A DNA stretch of 64,000 nt from Paracoccus aerodenitrificans (GCF_027913215.1 NZ_CP115784.1:3171501-3235500); one strand, 5' to 3'; positions 1 to 10,128 are shown, numbered from the stretch's first letter. Notes: generated from the letters alone by a model not told the origin. Numbers and translations are program-made.

Positions 1-270
1 TTCGACAGCATCCGCGCATCGTTCTGTCCCGTTGCGGCATTCTTCCGAGGTCATCACCACATCGGCCCCGAATTCGCTGGCGGCGCGTCGGATCCGCTCA
101 TCATCCGTTGCTACTACGACCCGGTCGATTCCCGAGACCTCTGATGCGGCCTTCCAGCTACGCTGAATCAGCGAGGCGGCCTGTCCGGTCACACCGCGCA
201 GAACAGCCAGAGGTTTGCCGGGATAGCGCGACGACGCATAACGTGCCGGGATGATGATGACCACGGACAT
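1..270 (-). CDS. kdsB: 3-deoxy-manno-octulosonate cytidylyltransferase, N-terminal part
   Basis: The first 90 codons of a gene that runs off the left edge. The enzyme activates Kdo with CTP in the cytoplasm, for lipopolysaccharide or capsule. The translation shows the nucleotide-binding start [15 protein letters not shown] (residues 7-21), ATDD (54-57) and NGTER (80-84), all typical of the KdsB/KpsU cytidylyltransferase family. The ATG at 270 shares one base with the cysQ stop (TGATG), so the two are probably translated together. With the KpsM-like permease nearby, a capsule role (kpsU type) is as likely as a lipopolysaccharide role. The family is clear; the exact sugar is inferred because the C-terminal half is not visible. 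Confidence 0.85.
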   Translation of the reverse strand, partial: MSVVIIIPARYASSRYPGKPLAVLRGVTGQAASLIQRSWKAASEVSGIDRVVVATDDERIRRAASEFGADVVMTSEECRNGTERCADAVE

Positions 271-1073
271 CAGGCGTCGTCTTTGACCAGCAATACGCCC
301 GGCGCATAGGCGATGAAGAACGGATTTTCAAAACCGGGCTTGCCATACTCCAGATGGGTATGGTCATCGAAGCGCACGACCTCTCCACCTGCGCCGCGCA
401 GGACGGCGTCACCGGCGGCGGTATCCCATTCCATCGTGCGCCCGAGGCGGGGATAGAGATCGGCCTCACCCGTTGCGACAAGGCAGAATTTCAGCGACGA
501 ACCGGCCGAGGTCATGTCGCGCAGCTTGTAACGTGCGATATATTCGTCAGTGGCCGCGTCGCGGTGAGATTTTGACGCAACGACCATCAGGCCGCGATTA
601 TCGGGTGTGGGGTTGACGCCAATCGGCTTGGTCTCACCTGGGTTATCGGTGAATGGCCCGGTTTCCTCGACTGAGCGGCCATCGGAGGTGGTGTAGAACA
701 GCCGCTGTTTTGCGGGGGCATAGACCACTCCGCGTACTGGAACACCGTCTTCGACATAGGCGATATTGACCGTGAAATCACCGCGGCGCTGAACGAATTC
801 CTTGGTCCCGTCCAGCGGATCGACGATCAGGAAAGTGCTGGCGATCTGGCTATGCGTCGAGGCCTGTTCTTCCGTCACGAGCGCGATATCGGGGAACTCG
901 TCGCGCAACCCGGCGGCGATCAGGGCATCGGCGGCCTCATCGGCTTCCGTAACGGGCGAGTTGTCCGATTTCGAACGGACCTCGAAATCATCCGAATTAT
1001 AAATGTCCATGATCCTGTCGCCTGCCTGCAAGGCGAGGCGTCGCATGACCGTGGTGAGCTTGTCGAAGTCCAT
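270..1073 (-). CDS. cysQ: 3'(2'),5'-bisphosphate nucleotidase CysQ
   Basis: A 267-residue member of the inositol-monophosphatase superfamily, which removes a phosphate from 3'-phosphoadenosine 5'-phosphate and so clears the by-product of sulfate assimilation. Metal-site motifs are visible: VTEADEAAD (41-49), EEQ (68-70), DPLDGTKEF (85-93) and EWDTAAGDA (about 215-223). I chose the ATG at 1073, which has AGGT about seven bases upstream, over an in-frame GTG 24 bases earlier. It is followed by kdsB with a one-base overlap and is divergent from the KpsM-like permease. Related family members act on inositol phosphates, but the WDTAAGDA form and length fit CysQ. Confidence 0.9.
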   Translation of the reverse strand: MDFDKLTTVMRRLALQAGDRIMDIYNSDDFEVRSKSDNSPVTEADEAADALIAAGLRDEFPDIALVTEEQASTHSQIASTFLIVDPLDGTKEFVQRRGDFTVNIAYVEDGVPVRGVVYAPAKQRLFYTTSDGRSVEETGPFTDNPGETKPIGVNPTPDNRGLMVVASKSHRDAATDEYIARYKLRDMTSAGSSLKFCLVATGEADLYPRLGRTMEWDTAAGDAVLRGAGGEVVRFDDHTHLEYGKPGFENPFFIAYAPGVLLVKDDA

Positions 1074-1189
1074 GTGATTACCTGTATCCCGATTCACTAC
1101 GTACTGCCTGCCGGATTGTGCAGGCGCTTTCGGCTCTTTATGATGCGAGCCATGTGTCAGGGCAAGCCGTTCGGGCAGAGAGGGTGAAG

Positions 1190-2011
1190 ATGTTCCAGCA
1201 GCGCCATACTAGGAACGTCTTTCAGGCGACCTTCACAACCATTGCGCTGATCTATCACATGACCGTCTATAAATTGCGCATGTCAGAACGGAATGCGGTT
1301 GTCGGTCTGGTGATGGTGATCTCGAAGGCAATGATTATGGTTGCTGTGTTTCTCCTTATTTTCTCCACGCTGGGCATTCGCAGCTCTCCAATTCGAGGGA
1401 GTTTCTTCGTTTATATCATGAGCGGTATATTCATGTTCATGACCCATAATGCTGCTTTGGGGGCGGTGTTGGGCGCGGAGGGCTCAGTGTCTGCGCTGAT
1501 GAAACACGTACCGCTGAATACGGCAATTACCATCTCGGCGTCGGCGCTTAGTGTATTGTACCAGCAGTTTCTGGCGTGTGCAGTTCTTCTGTTGATGACC
1601 AATACTTTTATCGAGCCGGTCGAAATTGATCGAATTTATCCCTGTCTCGCCATGTTCCTTATGGCATGGTTTTCCGGCTGCTGTATCGGGATGGTTTTTC
1701 GAGCGGTCCAACCTTGGTGGCCAAAGGGCGTCCTGATGATCAGCCAATTATATACGCGGGCAAATATGATCAGCTCGGGTAAGATGTTTGTGGCGAATAC
1801 AATGCCCACAATGGTACTGAATATGTTCGACTGGAATCCGCTTTTCCACATCATCGACCAGACCCGTGGTTTCGCCTTCATCAACTATACGCCGCATAAT
1901 TCCAGTGTGACCTATCCGATCTACTGCTCTCTTGCGCTTGCCATGATAGGATTGATGGGTGAGTTCTTTACCCGCAGCCGGGTTTCGCTCAGCTGGGGGG
2001 CCGGGCGATAG
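1190..2011 (+). CDS. KpsM-like ABC-2 polysaccharide export permease
   Basis: A 273-residue integral membrane protein with about six hydrophobic segments and the overall form of ABC-2 export permeases of capsule or O-antigen systems. I chose the ATG at 1190 because AGAGGGTGAAG lies just before it; the reading frame also extends upstream, but without a good start. Position next to kdsB supports surface polysaccharide export. No partner ATPase gene is in the window, so it must act with a subunit encoded elsewhere or is a leftover. Base composition is about 40-50% GC on the lines I counted, clearly below dnaK next door, which suggests transfer or relaxed constraint. The family is moderately sure; the substrate is inferred. 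Confidence 0.65.
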   Translation: MFQQRHTRNVFQATFTTIALIYHMTVYKLRMSERNAVVGLVMVISKAMIMVAVFLLIFSTLGIRSSPIRGSFFVYIMSGIFMFMTHNAALGAVLGAEGSVSALMKHVPLNTAITISASALSVLYQQFLACAVLLLMTNTFIEPVEIDRIYPCLAMFLMAWFSGCCIGMVFRAVQPWWPKGVLMISQLYTRANMISSGKMFVANTMPTMVLNMFDWNPLFHIIDQTRGFAFINYTPHNSSVTYPIYCSLALAMIGLMGEFFTRSRVSLSWGAGR

Positions 2012-2064
2012 GCGCATTTTTTCTTTTTCGTGACAATCCTGCGCCTGCATGGGTACGGCGGTGC

Positions 2065-2093
2065 TTGCAGGCTGAAAATCCCCTTCCTATATA
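2065..2093 (+). promoter_or_regulatory. Putative dnaK promoter
   Basis: TTGCAG (2065-2070) and TATATA (2088-2093) are separated by 17 bases, a good sigma-70-type spacing, and lead into a leader of about 100 bases before dnaK. The CTTG at 2064 and the C-rich CCCCTTCC at 2080-2087 also loosely resemble a heat-shock sigma-32 promoter, though that spacing is short. Inferred from sequence only. Confidence 0.45.
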
Positions 2094-2201
2094 GCCTTCG
2101 AAGCCGGCCAGCGTGCCGGTAGATCAAGCAATGGGATAAGGCCTTCGGGGGCCGCATACGGACCCGCGGGCCGTCAAAATCGCCAGAAGAGAGGTTTGAA
2201 C

Positions 2202-4112
2202 ATGTCAAAAGTCATCGGGATTGACCTGGGCACCACCAATAGCTGTATCGCGATCATGGACGGCAGCCAGCCGAAAGTGGTCGAGAACAGGGAAGGTGCG
2301 CGCACCACGCCATCCATTGTTGCATTCACTGAAAGTGAGCGGCTGGTCGGTCAGCCTGCGAAGCGTCAGGCCGTTACCAACCCCACCAACACCATTTTCG
2401 CCGTAAAGCGTCTGATCGGTCGCCGTATCGGCGACGCAGCCGTCGAGAAGGACAGGAAGCTCGTTCCTTACGATATCGTGGATGGCGGTAATGGCGATGC
2501 CTGGGTTGAAGCCCGGGGTGAGAAATATTCGCCCGCTCAGATCAGCGCGATGATCCTTGGCAAGATGAAGGAAACCGCCGAATCCTATCTCGGGGAAGAG
2601 GTCAGTCAGGCCGTGATCACGGTTCCGGCCTATTTCAACGACGCGCAACGTCAGGCGACCAAGGATGCCGGCAAAATCGCCGGGCTTGAGGTTCTGCGCA
2701 TCATCAACGAGCCGACCGCCGCCGCACTGGCCTATGGTCTGGACAAAAAAGACAGCAAGACGATCGCGGTCTATGACCTTGGCGGAGGTACCTTCGATAT
2801 CACCATTCTGGAAATCGACGACGGCCTGTTCGAGGTGAAATCGACCAACGGGGACACCTTCCTCGGCGGCGAAGATTTCGACATGCGGATCGTGAACTAT
2901 CTGGCGGATGAGTTCAAAAAGGAACACGGCGTCGATCTGACCAAGGACAAGATGGCCCTTCAGCGCCTGAAAGAGGCTGCGGAAAAGGCCAAGATCGAAT
3001 TGTCCTCGTCGAGCCAGACCGAAATCAACCAGCCGTTTATCTCGATGGACAAGGATACCGGCACGCCGCTGCACATGGTGGTCAAGCTGACCCGCGCCAA
3101 GCTGGACAGTCTGGTCGGCGATCTGGTCAAGAAGACCATGAAGCCTTGTCAGGATGCTCTGAAGGATGCGGGTATTTCGAAATCCGAGATTGACGAGGTG
3201 ATTCTCGTCGGCGGTCAGACCCGGATGCCGCTGGTGATCGAAGAGGTCACGAAGTTCTTCGGCAAGGAACCCCATAAGGGCGTGAACCCCGATGAGGTCG
3301 TGGCCCTGGGTGCTGCCATTCAGGGCGGCGTTCTGCAAGGCGACGTGAAGGACGTTGTTCTGCTGGACGTGACGCCGCTGTCGCTTGGGATCGAAACTCT
3401 GGGCGGTGTGTTCACCCGCCTGATCGACCGCAACACGACCATTCCGACGAAGAAATCCCAGGTCTTCTCGACTGCCGAGGATAATCAGGGTGCGGTGACG
3501 ATCCGTGTCTTCCAGGGTGAGCGTGAAATGGCGGCCGATAACAAGCTGCTTGGCCAGTTCAACCTTGAGGATATTCCGCCCGCGCCGCGTGGCATGCCAC
3601 AGATCGAGGTTACCTTCGATATCGACGCGAACGGCATCGTGAACGTGTCCGCCAAGGACAAGGGCACCGGCAAAGAACAGAAGATCACCATTCAGGCCTC
3701 AGGCGGTCTGTCCGATGAGGATATCGAACGGATGGTGAAGGATGCCGAAGATAATGCCGAAGCCGATAAGGGCCGCCGCGAGCTGGTCGAGGTCCGGAAT
3801 CAGGCCGAAAGCCTGATCCACTCGACGAAGAAATCGCTTGAGGAGCATGGCGACAAGGTGGACGGCTCGACCGTCGAGGCGATCGAGCTGGCGGTCAACG
3901 CCTTGGAAGAGGCGCTGAAAACCGAAGATGCCGGCAAGATCAAGGGCGGTATCCAGAACGTCATGGATGCGTCCATGAAACTGGGTGAAGCGATCTATAA
4001 AGCGCAGGGCGATGAGGCTGAGGCTCAGGCCGATCCCGACGCGCCGCGCGATGTGGATGACGACATTGTCGATGCCGATTTCGAAGATCTCGACAATGAC
4101 AAGCGCAAGTAA
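2202..4112 (+). CDS. dnaK: Molecular chaperone DnaK (Hsp70)
   Basis: A 636-residue cytoplasmic Hsp70 that binds unfolded segments in an ATP-driven cycle with DnaJ and GrpE. It begins [14 protein letters not shown], the phosphate-loop signature, and contains [10 protein letters not shown], the second Hsp70 signature, and [11 protein letters not shown], the third. The substrate-binding domain and helical lid follow, ending in an acidic tail ([13 protein letters not shown]). The ATG at 2202 is preceded by AGAAGAGAGG. Length is normal for the family (about 635-640). dnaJ lies 70 bases downstream on the same strand, separated by a strong hairpin that may lower dnaJ expression relative to dnaK. Confidence 0.98.
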   Translation: MSKVIGIDLGTTNSCIAIMDGSQPKVVENREGARTTPSIVAFTESERLVGQPAKRQAVTNPTNTIFAVKRLIGRRIGDAAVEKDRKLVPYDIVDGGNGDAWVEARGEKYSPAQISAMILGKMKETAESYLGEEVSQAVITVPAYFNDAQRQATKDAGKIAGLEVLRIINEPTAAALAYGLDKKDSKTIAVYDLGGGTFDITILEIDDGLFEVKSTNGDTFLGGEDFDMRIVNYLADEFKKEHGVDLTKDKMALQRLKEAAEKAKIELSSSSQTEINQPFISMDKDTGTPLHMVVKLTRAKLDSLVGDLVKKTMKPCQDALKDAGISKSEIDEVILVGGQTRMPLVIEEVTKFFGKEPHKGVNPDEVVALGAAIQGGVLQGDVKDVVLLDVTPLSLGIETLGGVFTRLIDRNTTIPTKKSQVFSTAEDNQGAVTIRVFQGEREMAADNKLLGQFNLEDIPPAPRGMPQIEVTFDIDANGIVNVSAKDKGTGKEQKITIQASGGLSDEDIERMVKDAEDNAEADKGRRELVEVRNQAESLIHSTKKSLEEHGDKVDGSTVEAIELAVNALEEALKTEDAGKIKGGIQNVMDASMKLGEAIYKAQGDEAEAQADPDAPRDVDDDIVDADFEDLDNDKRK

Positions 4113-4128
4113 GCGCGACTGACTGGCG

Positions 4129-4161
4129 GGGCCGGTTGGGGCGTTATGCCCTGACCGGCCC
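4129..4161 (+). terminator. Hairpin between dnaK and dnaJ (attenuator or processing site)
   Basis: GGGCCGGT (4129-4136) pairs with ACCGGCCC (4154-4161), and inside it GGGC (4139-4142) pairs with GCCC (4148-4151). No T run follows, so this is more likely a partial terminator or mRNA-processing and stability element than a full stop. The dnaJ start lies 22 bases beyond it. Confidence 0.55.
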
Positions 4162-4182
4162 TTGCGAAAGAGGCACTACGCA

Positions 4183-5355
4183 ATGGCGAAACGCTGCTAT
4201 TATGAAACGCTCGGCCTGTCCAAAGGCGCAGAGGGCGAGGAAATCAAGAAGGCTTATCGCCGCAAGGCGAAAGAGCTTCATCCCGACCGAAACGGCTCTG
4301 ACCCGGATTCCGAGGCGAAGTTCAAGGAAGTCAACGAGGCTTATGACTGTCTGAAGGATCCGCAGAAGAAAGCGGCCTATGACCGTTTCGGTCACGGTGC
4401 TTTCGACGGAAGCGGCGGGTTCGGTGGTTTCAGCCGTGGCGGCGCGGGGCCTCAGGGCGATTTCGGGACTGCGTTTGCCGATGTGTTCGAAGATCTTTTC
4501 GGCGATTTCATGGGCGGTCGCGGCGGTGCCGGAGGCGGTCGTGCACGGGCCACGCGTGGGCAGGATCTTCGCTATAATCTCAGCGTCTCGCTGGAAGAGG
4601 CTTATGAGGGTGCGCAGAAAACCATCAATGTGCCCGGCTCTGTCACCTGTCAGGAATGCAACGGTACGGGCGCGGAAGGCGCGGTCGAACCCGTGACCTG
4701 TCCGACCTGTTCAGGCATGGGCAAGGTTCGCGCCAGCCAGGGCTTCTTTACGGTCGAGCGCACTTGCCCAAGCTGTAACGGTGTGGGCCAGATGGTCAAG
4801 AATCCGTGCAACTCCTGTCACGGTGAGGGCCGGGTGGAAACCAAACGCGCCCTTCAAGTCACTATCCCGGCGGGCGTGGAAACCGGCACCCGTATCCGGC
4901 TGGCCGGTGAGGGTGAGGCCGGGCTGCGCGGCGGTTCTGCCGGTGATCTTTATATCTTTGTCACGGTGATGGAGCATGAGATCTTCATCCGCGACGGTCG
5001 GATGCTGGCCTGTCAGGTCCCTGTCGGCATGACCACCGCAGCGCTTGGCGGTGAGGTTGAGGTGCCGATCATCGACGGTGGCCGCAGCCGGGTCAGGGTG
5101 CCTGCCGGCAGCCAGTCGGGCCGGCAGATGCGCCTGCGCGGGAAGGGTATGCCGCCTTTGCGTCATGGCTCGGGCGCTCATGGCGAGCCCGGCGATATGC
5201 TGATCGAGCTGGTTGTGGAAACTCCGGTGAACCTGACGGCGCGCCAGAAAGAGCTTCTGCGCGAATTCGATGAGATCAAGGCCGATAACTCGCCTCAGTC
5301 GCAAAGCTTCTTCAACAAGGTGCGCAGCTTCTGGGACGGGATGACCGGGACCTAA
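4183..5355 (+). CDS. dnaJ: Co-chaperone DnaJ (Hsp40)
   Basis: A 390-residue type I J-protein that stimulates DnaK ATPase and delivers substrates. The J domain is at the N-terminus with HPD at residues 33-35; a glycine-rich linker follows (about 75-130); then come four zinc-binding CxxCxGxG repeats, [24 protein letters not shown] and CNSCHGEG, and the C-terminal substrate-binding beta domains. The start at 4183 has AGAGG about ten bases upstream; an in-frame upstream start would add seven unsupported residues. Its stop codon overlaps that of the convergent ackA by three bases (5353-5355 against 5352-5354), so no separate terminator fits between the two genes. Confidence 0.97.
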   Translation: MAKRCYYETLGLSKGAEGEEIKKAYRRKAKELHPDRNGSDPDSEAKFKEVNEAYDCLKDPQKKAAYDRFGHGAFDGSGGFGGFSRGGAGPQGDFGTAFADVFEDLFGDFMGGRGGAGGGRARATRGQDLRYNLSVSLEEAYEGAQKTINVPGSVTCQECNGTGAEGAVEPVTCPTCSGMGKVRASQGFFTVERTCPSCNGVGQMVKNPCNSCHGEGRVETKRALQVTIPAGVETGTRIRLAGEGEAGLRGGSAGDLYIFVTVMEHEIFIRDGRMLACQVPVGMTTAALGGEVEVPIIDGGRSRVRVPAGSQSGRQMRLRGKGMPPLRHGSGAHGEPGDMLIELVVETPVNLTARQKELLREFDEIKADNSPQSQSFFNKVRSFWDGMTGT

Positions 5356-6524
5356 GCTGCCAGTTTTCGCACGGCACGCAGGATCACCAGATCTTCGCGT
5401 GTCGCCATGACCCGCACCGCAATCCGCGATTCTGGGGCCGAGATCACCGCGGCCCCTTTCTGGTTTGCCGCATCGTCAAGGGTCACGCCCATCCATGCCA
5501 GCCCCCGGCATGTCTCGGCGCGGATGCTTGCGGAATGCTCACCAATTCCGGCGGTGAAGACAATGCCGTCCAGACCTTCCATCGCGGCAGCCATCTCGGC
5601 GATGCCGCGCTGTAAACGCTGAATGAAATATGACACCGCCTCGGCAGCTTCGGGCAGGTCGCTGTTTTCCAGCGTCCGCATGTCGTTCGACAGGCCGGAC
5701 AGACCCAGCAGGCCGGATTTGCGATACAGCATGTTGGACAGGTCCGCAGGGGCCATGCCCTGATCCAGTAGATAAAGCAACACGCCGGGATCTATCTGCC
5801 CGCTGCGCGTCCCCATCGCCAGACCGTCCAGAGCCGAAAATCCCATTGTCGTCGCGACGGATTTCCCGTTTCGCAGCGCACATAAGGAAGCGCCATTCCC
5901 CAGATGCGCAACGACGACCCGGCCTGATGAAAGCTGCGGATCGGTTTGGCGTAACGCTCCGGAAATATAGTCATAGCTTATCCCGTGAAATCCGTAGCGG
6001 CGGATTCCGTCATCGTAATATTCTCTGGGAATCGCATAAATCTCATTCAGGCGCGGCATTGATCGGTGAAACGAGGTGTCGAAGCACGCCACCTGCTGCG
6101 CATCAGGAAACGCCGCCTGCGCCGCCCTGATCCCGGAAAGGCAGTGAGGTTGGTGAAGCGGGGCAAGCGGTTCCAGTTCTGTCAGCCTGCCCAGAACCTC
6201 GTCATCAATCAAAGTAGGTGCCGTAAAATCCGGGCCGCCATGCACGACCCTGTGGCCCACCGCGCCGATCTGTATATCGGGAAAATTATCCCTCAGACCG
6301 GAAAGCGCCGCGTTCAGTGCTTGCTGGTGATCCTCAAGACTTCCCGGAGCATTGACAGGCAGCGCTGTTCCGCTGGCATCCGCAAGAGTGATCTCTGCGT
6401 GATCCGGTCCGGGGCCGATCCGGTCGACCTGACCGCTGGCTTCAGGCGTTTCATCCGCGTCCACATAGACTGCGAATTTCAGCGAGGAAGACCCCGCATT
6501 CAGGATCAGTGCGGCATGTGTCAT
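5352..6524 (-). CDS. ackA: Acetate kinase
   Basis: A 390-residue cytoplasmic kinase that interconverts acetyl phosphate plus ADP with acetate plus ATP; butyrate or propionate use is possible in this family. Family marks include [10 protein letters not shown] (8-17), the CFDTSFH block, the GFHGISYDY block, HLGNGAS and FTAGIGEHS. Its ATG overlaps the stop of the upstream MaoC-Pta gene by four bases (ATGA), so the two steps from acyl-CoA to acid and ATP are translationally coupled. The order pta-ackA is the standard acetate node. The 3' end overlaps the convergent dnaJ end. Confidence 0.95.
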   Translation of the reverse strand: MTHAALILNAGSSSLKFAVYVDADETPEASGQVDRIGPGPDHAEITLADASGTALPVNAPGSLEDHQQALNAALSGLRDNFPDIQIGAVGHRVVHGGPDFTAPTLIDDEVLGRLTELEPLAPLHQPHCLSGIRAAQAAFPDAQQVACFDTSFHRSMPRLNEIYAIPREYYDDGIRRYGFHGISYDYISGALRQTDPQLSSGRVVVAHLGNGASLCALRNGKSVATTMGFSALDGLAMGTRSGQIDPGVLLYLLDQGMAPADLSNMLYRKSGLLGLSGLSNDMRTLENSDLPEAAEAVSYFIQRLQRGIAEMAAAMEGLDGIVFTAGIGEHSASIRAETCRGLAWMGVTLDDAANQKGAAVISAPESRIAVRVMATREDLVILRAVRKLAA

Positions 6525-7906
6525 GCCCGGCTCTTCTGTTTATGGAAATGGTGCAGCGCCGCGACCGCGCAAGAGGCAAGCCGTGATTTCGAATCGTCCG
6601 AGCGCGAATTCAGGATCACCGGCACTTTTGCGCCCAGAACCAGCCCGGCAGCCTCGGCATGGCTGATATAGGCGAGCTGCTTCGCCAGCATGTTTCCGGC
6701 GTCGATTCCCGGCACGACAAGAATATTTGCGTGACCCGCCACGGTGCTTTTCAGCCCTTTCGTTCGTGCCGCGCCCATATCCACGGCATTATCCATCGCC
6801 AGCGGGCCATCCACCGCCCCGCCGCGAATCTGTCTGCGCTCCGCCATTTTCGACAAAAGCGCGGCATCGACCGAAGACTGGATATCCGGGTTCACCGTTT
6901 CCACCGCAGACAGAACGCCTACGCGTGGCTCAATTCCAAGGGACAGGGCCAGATCGATTGCGTTCTGCGTGATATCCACCTTGGTTTTGAGATCGGGCGA
7001 GATGTTGATCGCCGCGTCGGTGACCATCAGAGGTTCCGGCTCTCCGGGGACGTCCATTACGAAAATATGGGTGAAGCGGCGGCCGGTGCGCAGCCCGTAT
7101 TCCTTGCTGAGCAGCGCACGCAGAAGATCGTCTGTGTGCAGATGGCCTTTCATGACGGCTCCGGCGCGGTCTTCATGGACCAGTTCGCAAGCGCGGCGGG
7201 CTGCTGCTGCGTCATCTGCTTCGTCGATGATTTCGAAGGCGGAAATGTCGCGGCCGATCTCTGCTGCGGCCTCGGCGATTTTTCCCGCATTACCGATCAG
7301 AATCGGCGTGATGATGCTTTCATCTGCGGCCAGAATTGCGCCGCCAAGCGATTGAGGCTCGGTCGGGCAGACCACTGCGGTGGTCAGTGCGGGCAAGGGC
7401 GCGGCCTGAGCGATCACTGCGTCGAAATGACGATGCCGCTGTACGAGAAGGCCGGGAACATTGACGTCGTCGGCGCGGAATTTACGCTTGGGTGCGATGA
7501 CCTGAGCCTCTCCGCTGACAATGGTTGCATCATCTTCGGTGCGGATAACTTCGGTTTGCAGGGTGATCAGCCCGCCATCTTTCTTATCAGTGACGGTGAC
7601 CCGCGCGATCAGCTCATCACCTGCATGGGCGCGGTCGTGGAACGAAAGTTGCTGGCTGCGATACAGCGTTCCGGGACCGGGCAGCATCGACCCCAGCACA
7701 CCCGAGATCAGGCTGGCGACGAACATGCCCGGAGCCATTTCCTCGGGCGAGCCGTCCCCATCCGTATCATAGCCGGGCAGGTGGACTGTGTTATAGTTTC
7801 CCGAGGCCGTCGCAAAGACGATCAGATCATCCGGGGTGACCAGCCGCCGCAACTCGGCAGAGGTACCAGTTTCGATTTCATCGAATGTCTTGTTTTCGAG
7901 CTTCAT
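6521..7906 (-). CDS. MaoC-like hot-dog domain fused to phosphate acetyl/butyryltransferase
   Basis: A 461-residue two-domain protein. Residues about 10-150 form a MaoC-type hot-dog fold, with ATASGNYNTVHL and a nearby MAPGMFVASLISG typical of R-hydratase relatives. Residues about 165-455 form a PTA_PTB acyltransferase, with MKGHLHTDDLLRAL, VMDVPG and NAVDMGAARTKG. The known reaction of the second domain is acyl-CoA plus phosphate to acyl phosphate plus CoA. This fusion is found in other alphaproteobacteria and is often labelled bifunctional enoyl-CoA hydratase/phosphate acetyltransferase. It lies directly before ackA with a four-base overlap. Whether the MaoC domain is catalytic, and whether the acyl group is acetyl or longer, cannot be read from the sequence. 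Confidence 0.9.
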   Translation of the reverse strand: MKLENKTFDEIETGTSAELRRLVTPDDLIVFATASGNYNTVHLPGYDTDGDGSPEEMAPGMFVASLISGVLGSMLPGPGTLYRSQQLSFHDRAHAGDELIARVTVTDKKDGGLITLQTEVIRTEDDATIVSGEAQVIAPKRKFRADDVNVPGLLVQRHRHFDAVIAQAAPLPALTTAVVCPTEPQSLGGAILAADESIITPILIGNAGKIAEAAAEIGRDISAFEIIDEADDAAAARRACELVHEDRAGAVMKGHLHTDDLLRALLSKEYGLRTGRRFTHIFVMDVPGEPEPLMVTDAAINISPDLKTKVDITQNAIDLALSLGIEPRVGVLSAVETVNPDIQSSVDAALLSKMAERRQIRGGAVDGPLAMDNAVDMGAARTKGLKSTVAGHANILVVPGIDAGNMLAKQLAYISHAEAAGLVLGAKVPVILNSRSDDSKSRLASCAVAALHHFHKQKSRA

Positions 7907-8081
7907 GACGGCGCTGCCTTCTGCTTGCCCTGTTGCGACAGATTGATGGTCTGCCCGGAATTCAGGGTCAAGCCGTCTTTGCCCGGACCGTCATGCCGTG
8001 TTGCTGCGGTGGCGAAGAGTGCACAGCGCCGCAATCGCAAAGGTCAGGACAGAAGAGCCTCCCCTGTCCCGATCTGCTTTA

Positions 8082-8624
8082 TCAGGGGTTGATGACAACT
8101 TGTGTGCCGGTCCGAAGCATCGCGTATATTTCTTCGATCTCGGCATCCTCGACCGCGATGCAGCCAGCGGTCCAGTCGTTTTTATTTTCACGCGCGGCAG
8201 CAGCGCCATCGGGGCCGCGACCGTGGAAGAAGATATCCCCACCCGGTTTGCGGCCGACCGACATGGCCCGGGCGGTGTCCTGAGGCCGGGGATAGTTGAT
8301 CCCGACGGAAAGGTGATACTGGCTACGCGGATTGAACCGGTCGACGAAGAAAATGCCCTCGGGGGTCTTGCCATCGCCTTCGAATTGCTTGGAGCCGACG
8401 GGTTCATTCCCCAGATGGATCTTGTATGTTTTCAGGATTGTCTGGTCCGAAAGAAGAAACATCAGACGATCTGATTTATTTACAACGACCTGTGTAACCT
8501 GCGGACCATCGTAACTTAAAAATTGGGGTGCTGCACTATAAGTGGCGGGGGCGCTGTCACTGCCACAGGCAACCAACACCATAAGCAGGGCCGTTGCCAG
8601 ACTGGCCCGGATCGCTCGAATCAT
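8082..8624 (-). CDS. L,D-transpeptidase (YkuD family) lipoprotein
   Basis: A 180-residue exported protein. The N-terminus is a lipoprotein signal ending in LMVLVAC, with the lipid-carrying Cys at residue 20. The YkuD catalytic block is visible as FFHGRGPDG, followed by DWTAGCIAVED with the nucleophile at about Cys155 and a histidine ahead of it. Such enzymes make 3-3 peptidoglycan cross-links or tether proteins to the wall in the periplasm. I placed the start at 8624, where GAGGCAGAG is adjacent, which gives a clean signal peptide; the reading frame extends 25 codons further without a credible site. Single gene, with the PiT carrier upstream on the same strand. The exact reaction is not readable. 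Confidence 0.85.
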   Translation of the reverse strand: MIRAIRASLATALLMVLVACGSDSAPATYSAAPQFLSYDGPQVTQVVVNKSDRLMFLLSDQTILKTYKIHLGNEPVGSKQFEGDGKTPEGIFFVDRFNPRSQYHLSVGINYPRPQDTARAMSVGRKPGGDIFFHGRGPDGAAAARENKNDWTAGCIAVEDAEIEEIYAMLRTGTQVVINP

Positions 8625-8703
8625 CTCTGCCTCGCTACGCTTGTTTTCCGCGTTTATTTCCGTGAAATAACATGCTGAGCAATTTTTCGCCAGCTTCATC
8701 TGC

Positions 8704-10128
8704 TTAGCTGAGAATTGTTAAGAACGTATAAATTAACGCGGCAGCGGCACCGGAGCCGGGTACTGTCACGGCCCAAGCGGCAAAGGTTGTCCAGACATGG
8801 CTGCGGCGGACCAGCTTGCGGCGGTAAAGCTCTTCCGCTGGCAGAAGGTCGCGGGATTTGCGGCGGCGGCGATCCTCCCATTCCCGGTAAAACCCGACGC
8901 CGAGGATGCCGCCGACGGTACAGTGCGTCGTCGAAACCGGCAGGCCAAGCGCCGAAAATGAAAGCACCGTCGCCGCAGCGGCAAGGGCTGCGCAGAAGGC
9001 TCGCGTCGGGTTCAGCCGTGTGATCGAAGTTCCGACCATGCGGACCAGCCTGCGGCCGAAGATCAGAGACCCTGCCGCAACGCTGACCCCGGCGATGGCG
9101 ACGGTCAGGGAGGGCGACGATCCCGAGTTTGAATATTGCATGATGACAGAAAGCGGGCCGGCGATATTCGCAACATCGTTGGCACCATGCGCGAAGCCTG
9201 ACAGCAGAGCCGTCGCCACAAGCGGCCCGGTCAGCAGCTTTTTCAGCGACAGCCTGCTTCCTTCCGGACCTGCCGCGATCTGACGCTCAAGCTGCCATCT
9301 TGATGCGGCTGCCGACAGGATGCCGAATCCTGCGCAGGCAAGCAGTGAAAAGATACCGGGCTCTGGTCGCCCCGGCAGGGCAAGGAGGAATCCGGCAAAC
9401 ACGGTTCCGGTCAGCCCGATCAGTGCCGGAAGCCAGAACCGCGCCGCTGTCAGCCTGTCCTCGGCGAATTTGACGCGCCGCCGCAGAAAGCTCAGAACGG
9501 CAGCCGCGATCATTGCCGAGATTACCGGCGCGATCATCCAGCTTATCGCGATGCTCGCCAGTACCGGCAGATTGATCGCCTCGATTCCCAGGCCGGTCAG
9601 GGCGGCCCCGGCGATTGCACCGATCACGCTATGCGTGGTGGAAACCGGTGCACGCGCCCAATTGGCCAGAGTGATCCAGATGGCGGCCCCGATCAGCGCG
9701 GCGGCCATGACCCGTCCGGAGGGCGCATCCGGGCCGAATTGCGACGAATCGAAGATGCCCGACGCAATCGTGCGCGTCACCTCCTCGCCCGCAAGCAGCG
9801 CCCCGGCAAGCTGCGCTGCAGCGATGGCGGCCAGTCCAAGCCAAAGCGGCATTGCCTTCGCACTTACCGCCGCACCGGCGGAGTTCGCCACGTCGTTGGC
9901 TCCGACCGACATCCCGAGATAGACCGCCACGGCGAAGCCTGTGATCAAAGGCGCGGGTGTCGGAATATGGATTCCCGTCGCTGCGGCCAGCAGCAAAAGC
10001 AACACGACAAGCCCGAGGCAAAAGCCGAACCGGAGAAGCGGGCGTGTCGCGCTGTGGCCCGCGCCCTCGACATGGCTCAGCCGGTCGAGATCTTTGCCGA
10101 GGATGCGATATTCGCGGTGTTTTGCCAT
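8704..10128 (-). CDS. PiT-family inorganic phosphate transporter
   Basis: A 474-residue inner-membrane carrier of the PHO4/PiT family, which moves metal-phosphate by ion symport. The duplicated family signature is visible twice: GANDVANSAG in the first half and GANDVANIAGP in the second, each within a run of hydrophobic helices. The central region holds a charged cytoplasmic loop, and the start is a charged N-terminal extension (MAKHREYRILGKDL). The ATG at 10128 is preferred because it leaves this conserved-looking extension intact and avoids an overlap with the Nudix gene; no strong ribosome site is visible. No phosphate box or PhoB gene is seen nearby. Substrate could in principle be sulfate in distant relatives. 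Confidence 0.9.
   Translation of the reverse strand: MAKHREYRILGKDLDRLSHVEGAGHSATRPLLRFGFCLGLVVLLLLLAAATGIHIPTPAPLITGFAVAVYLGMSVGANDVANSAGAAVSAKAMPLWLGLAAIAAAQLAGALLAGEEVTRTIASGIFDSSQFGPDAPSGRVMAAALIGAAIWITLANWARAPVSTTHSVIGAIAGAALTGLGIEAINLPVLASIAISWMIAPVISAMIAAAVLSFLRRRVKFAEDRLTAARFWLPALIGLTGTVFAGFLLALPGRPEPGIFSLLACAGFGILSAAASRWQLERQIAAGPEGSRLSLKKLLTGPLVATALLSGFAHGANDVANIAGPLSVIMQYSNSGSSPSLTVAIAGVSVAAGSLIFGRRLVRMVGTSITRLNPTRAFCAALAAAATVLSFSALGLPVSTTHCTVGGILGVGFYREWEDRRRRKSRDLLPAEELYRRKLVRRSHVWTTFAAWAVTVPGSGAAAALIYTFLTILS

Noticed and set aside
2205..3338. Long minus-strand frame (377 codons) across dnaK
   Set aside because: It is antisense to a perfectly conserved chaperone; stop-poor antisense frames are expected in GC-rich DNA, and the translation has no recognisable motif.
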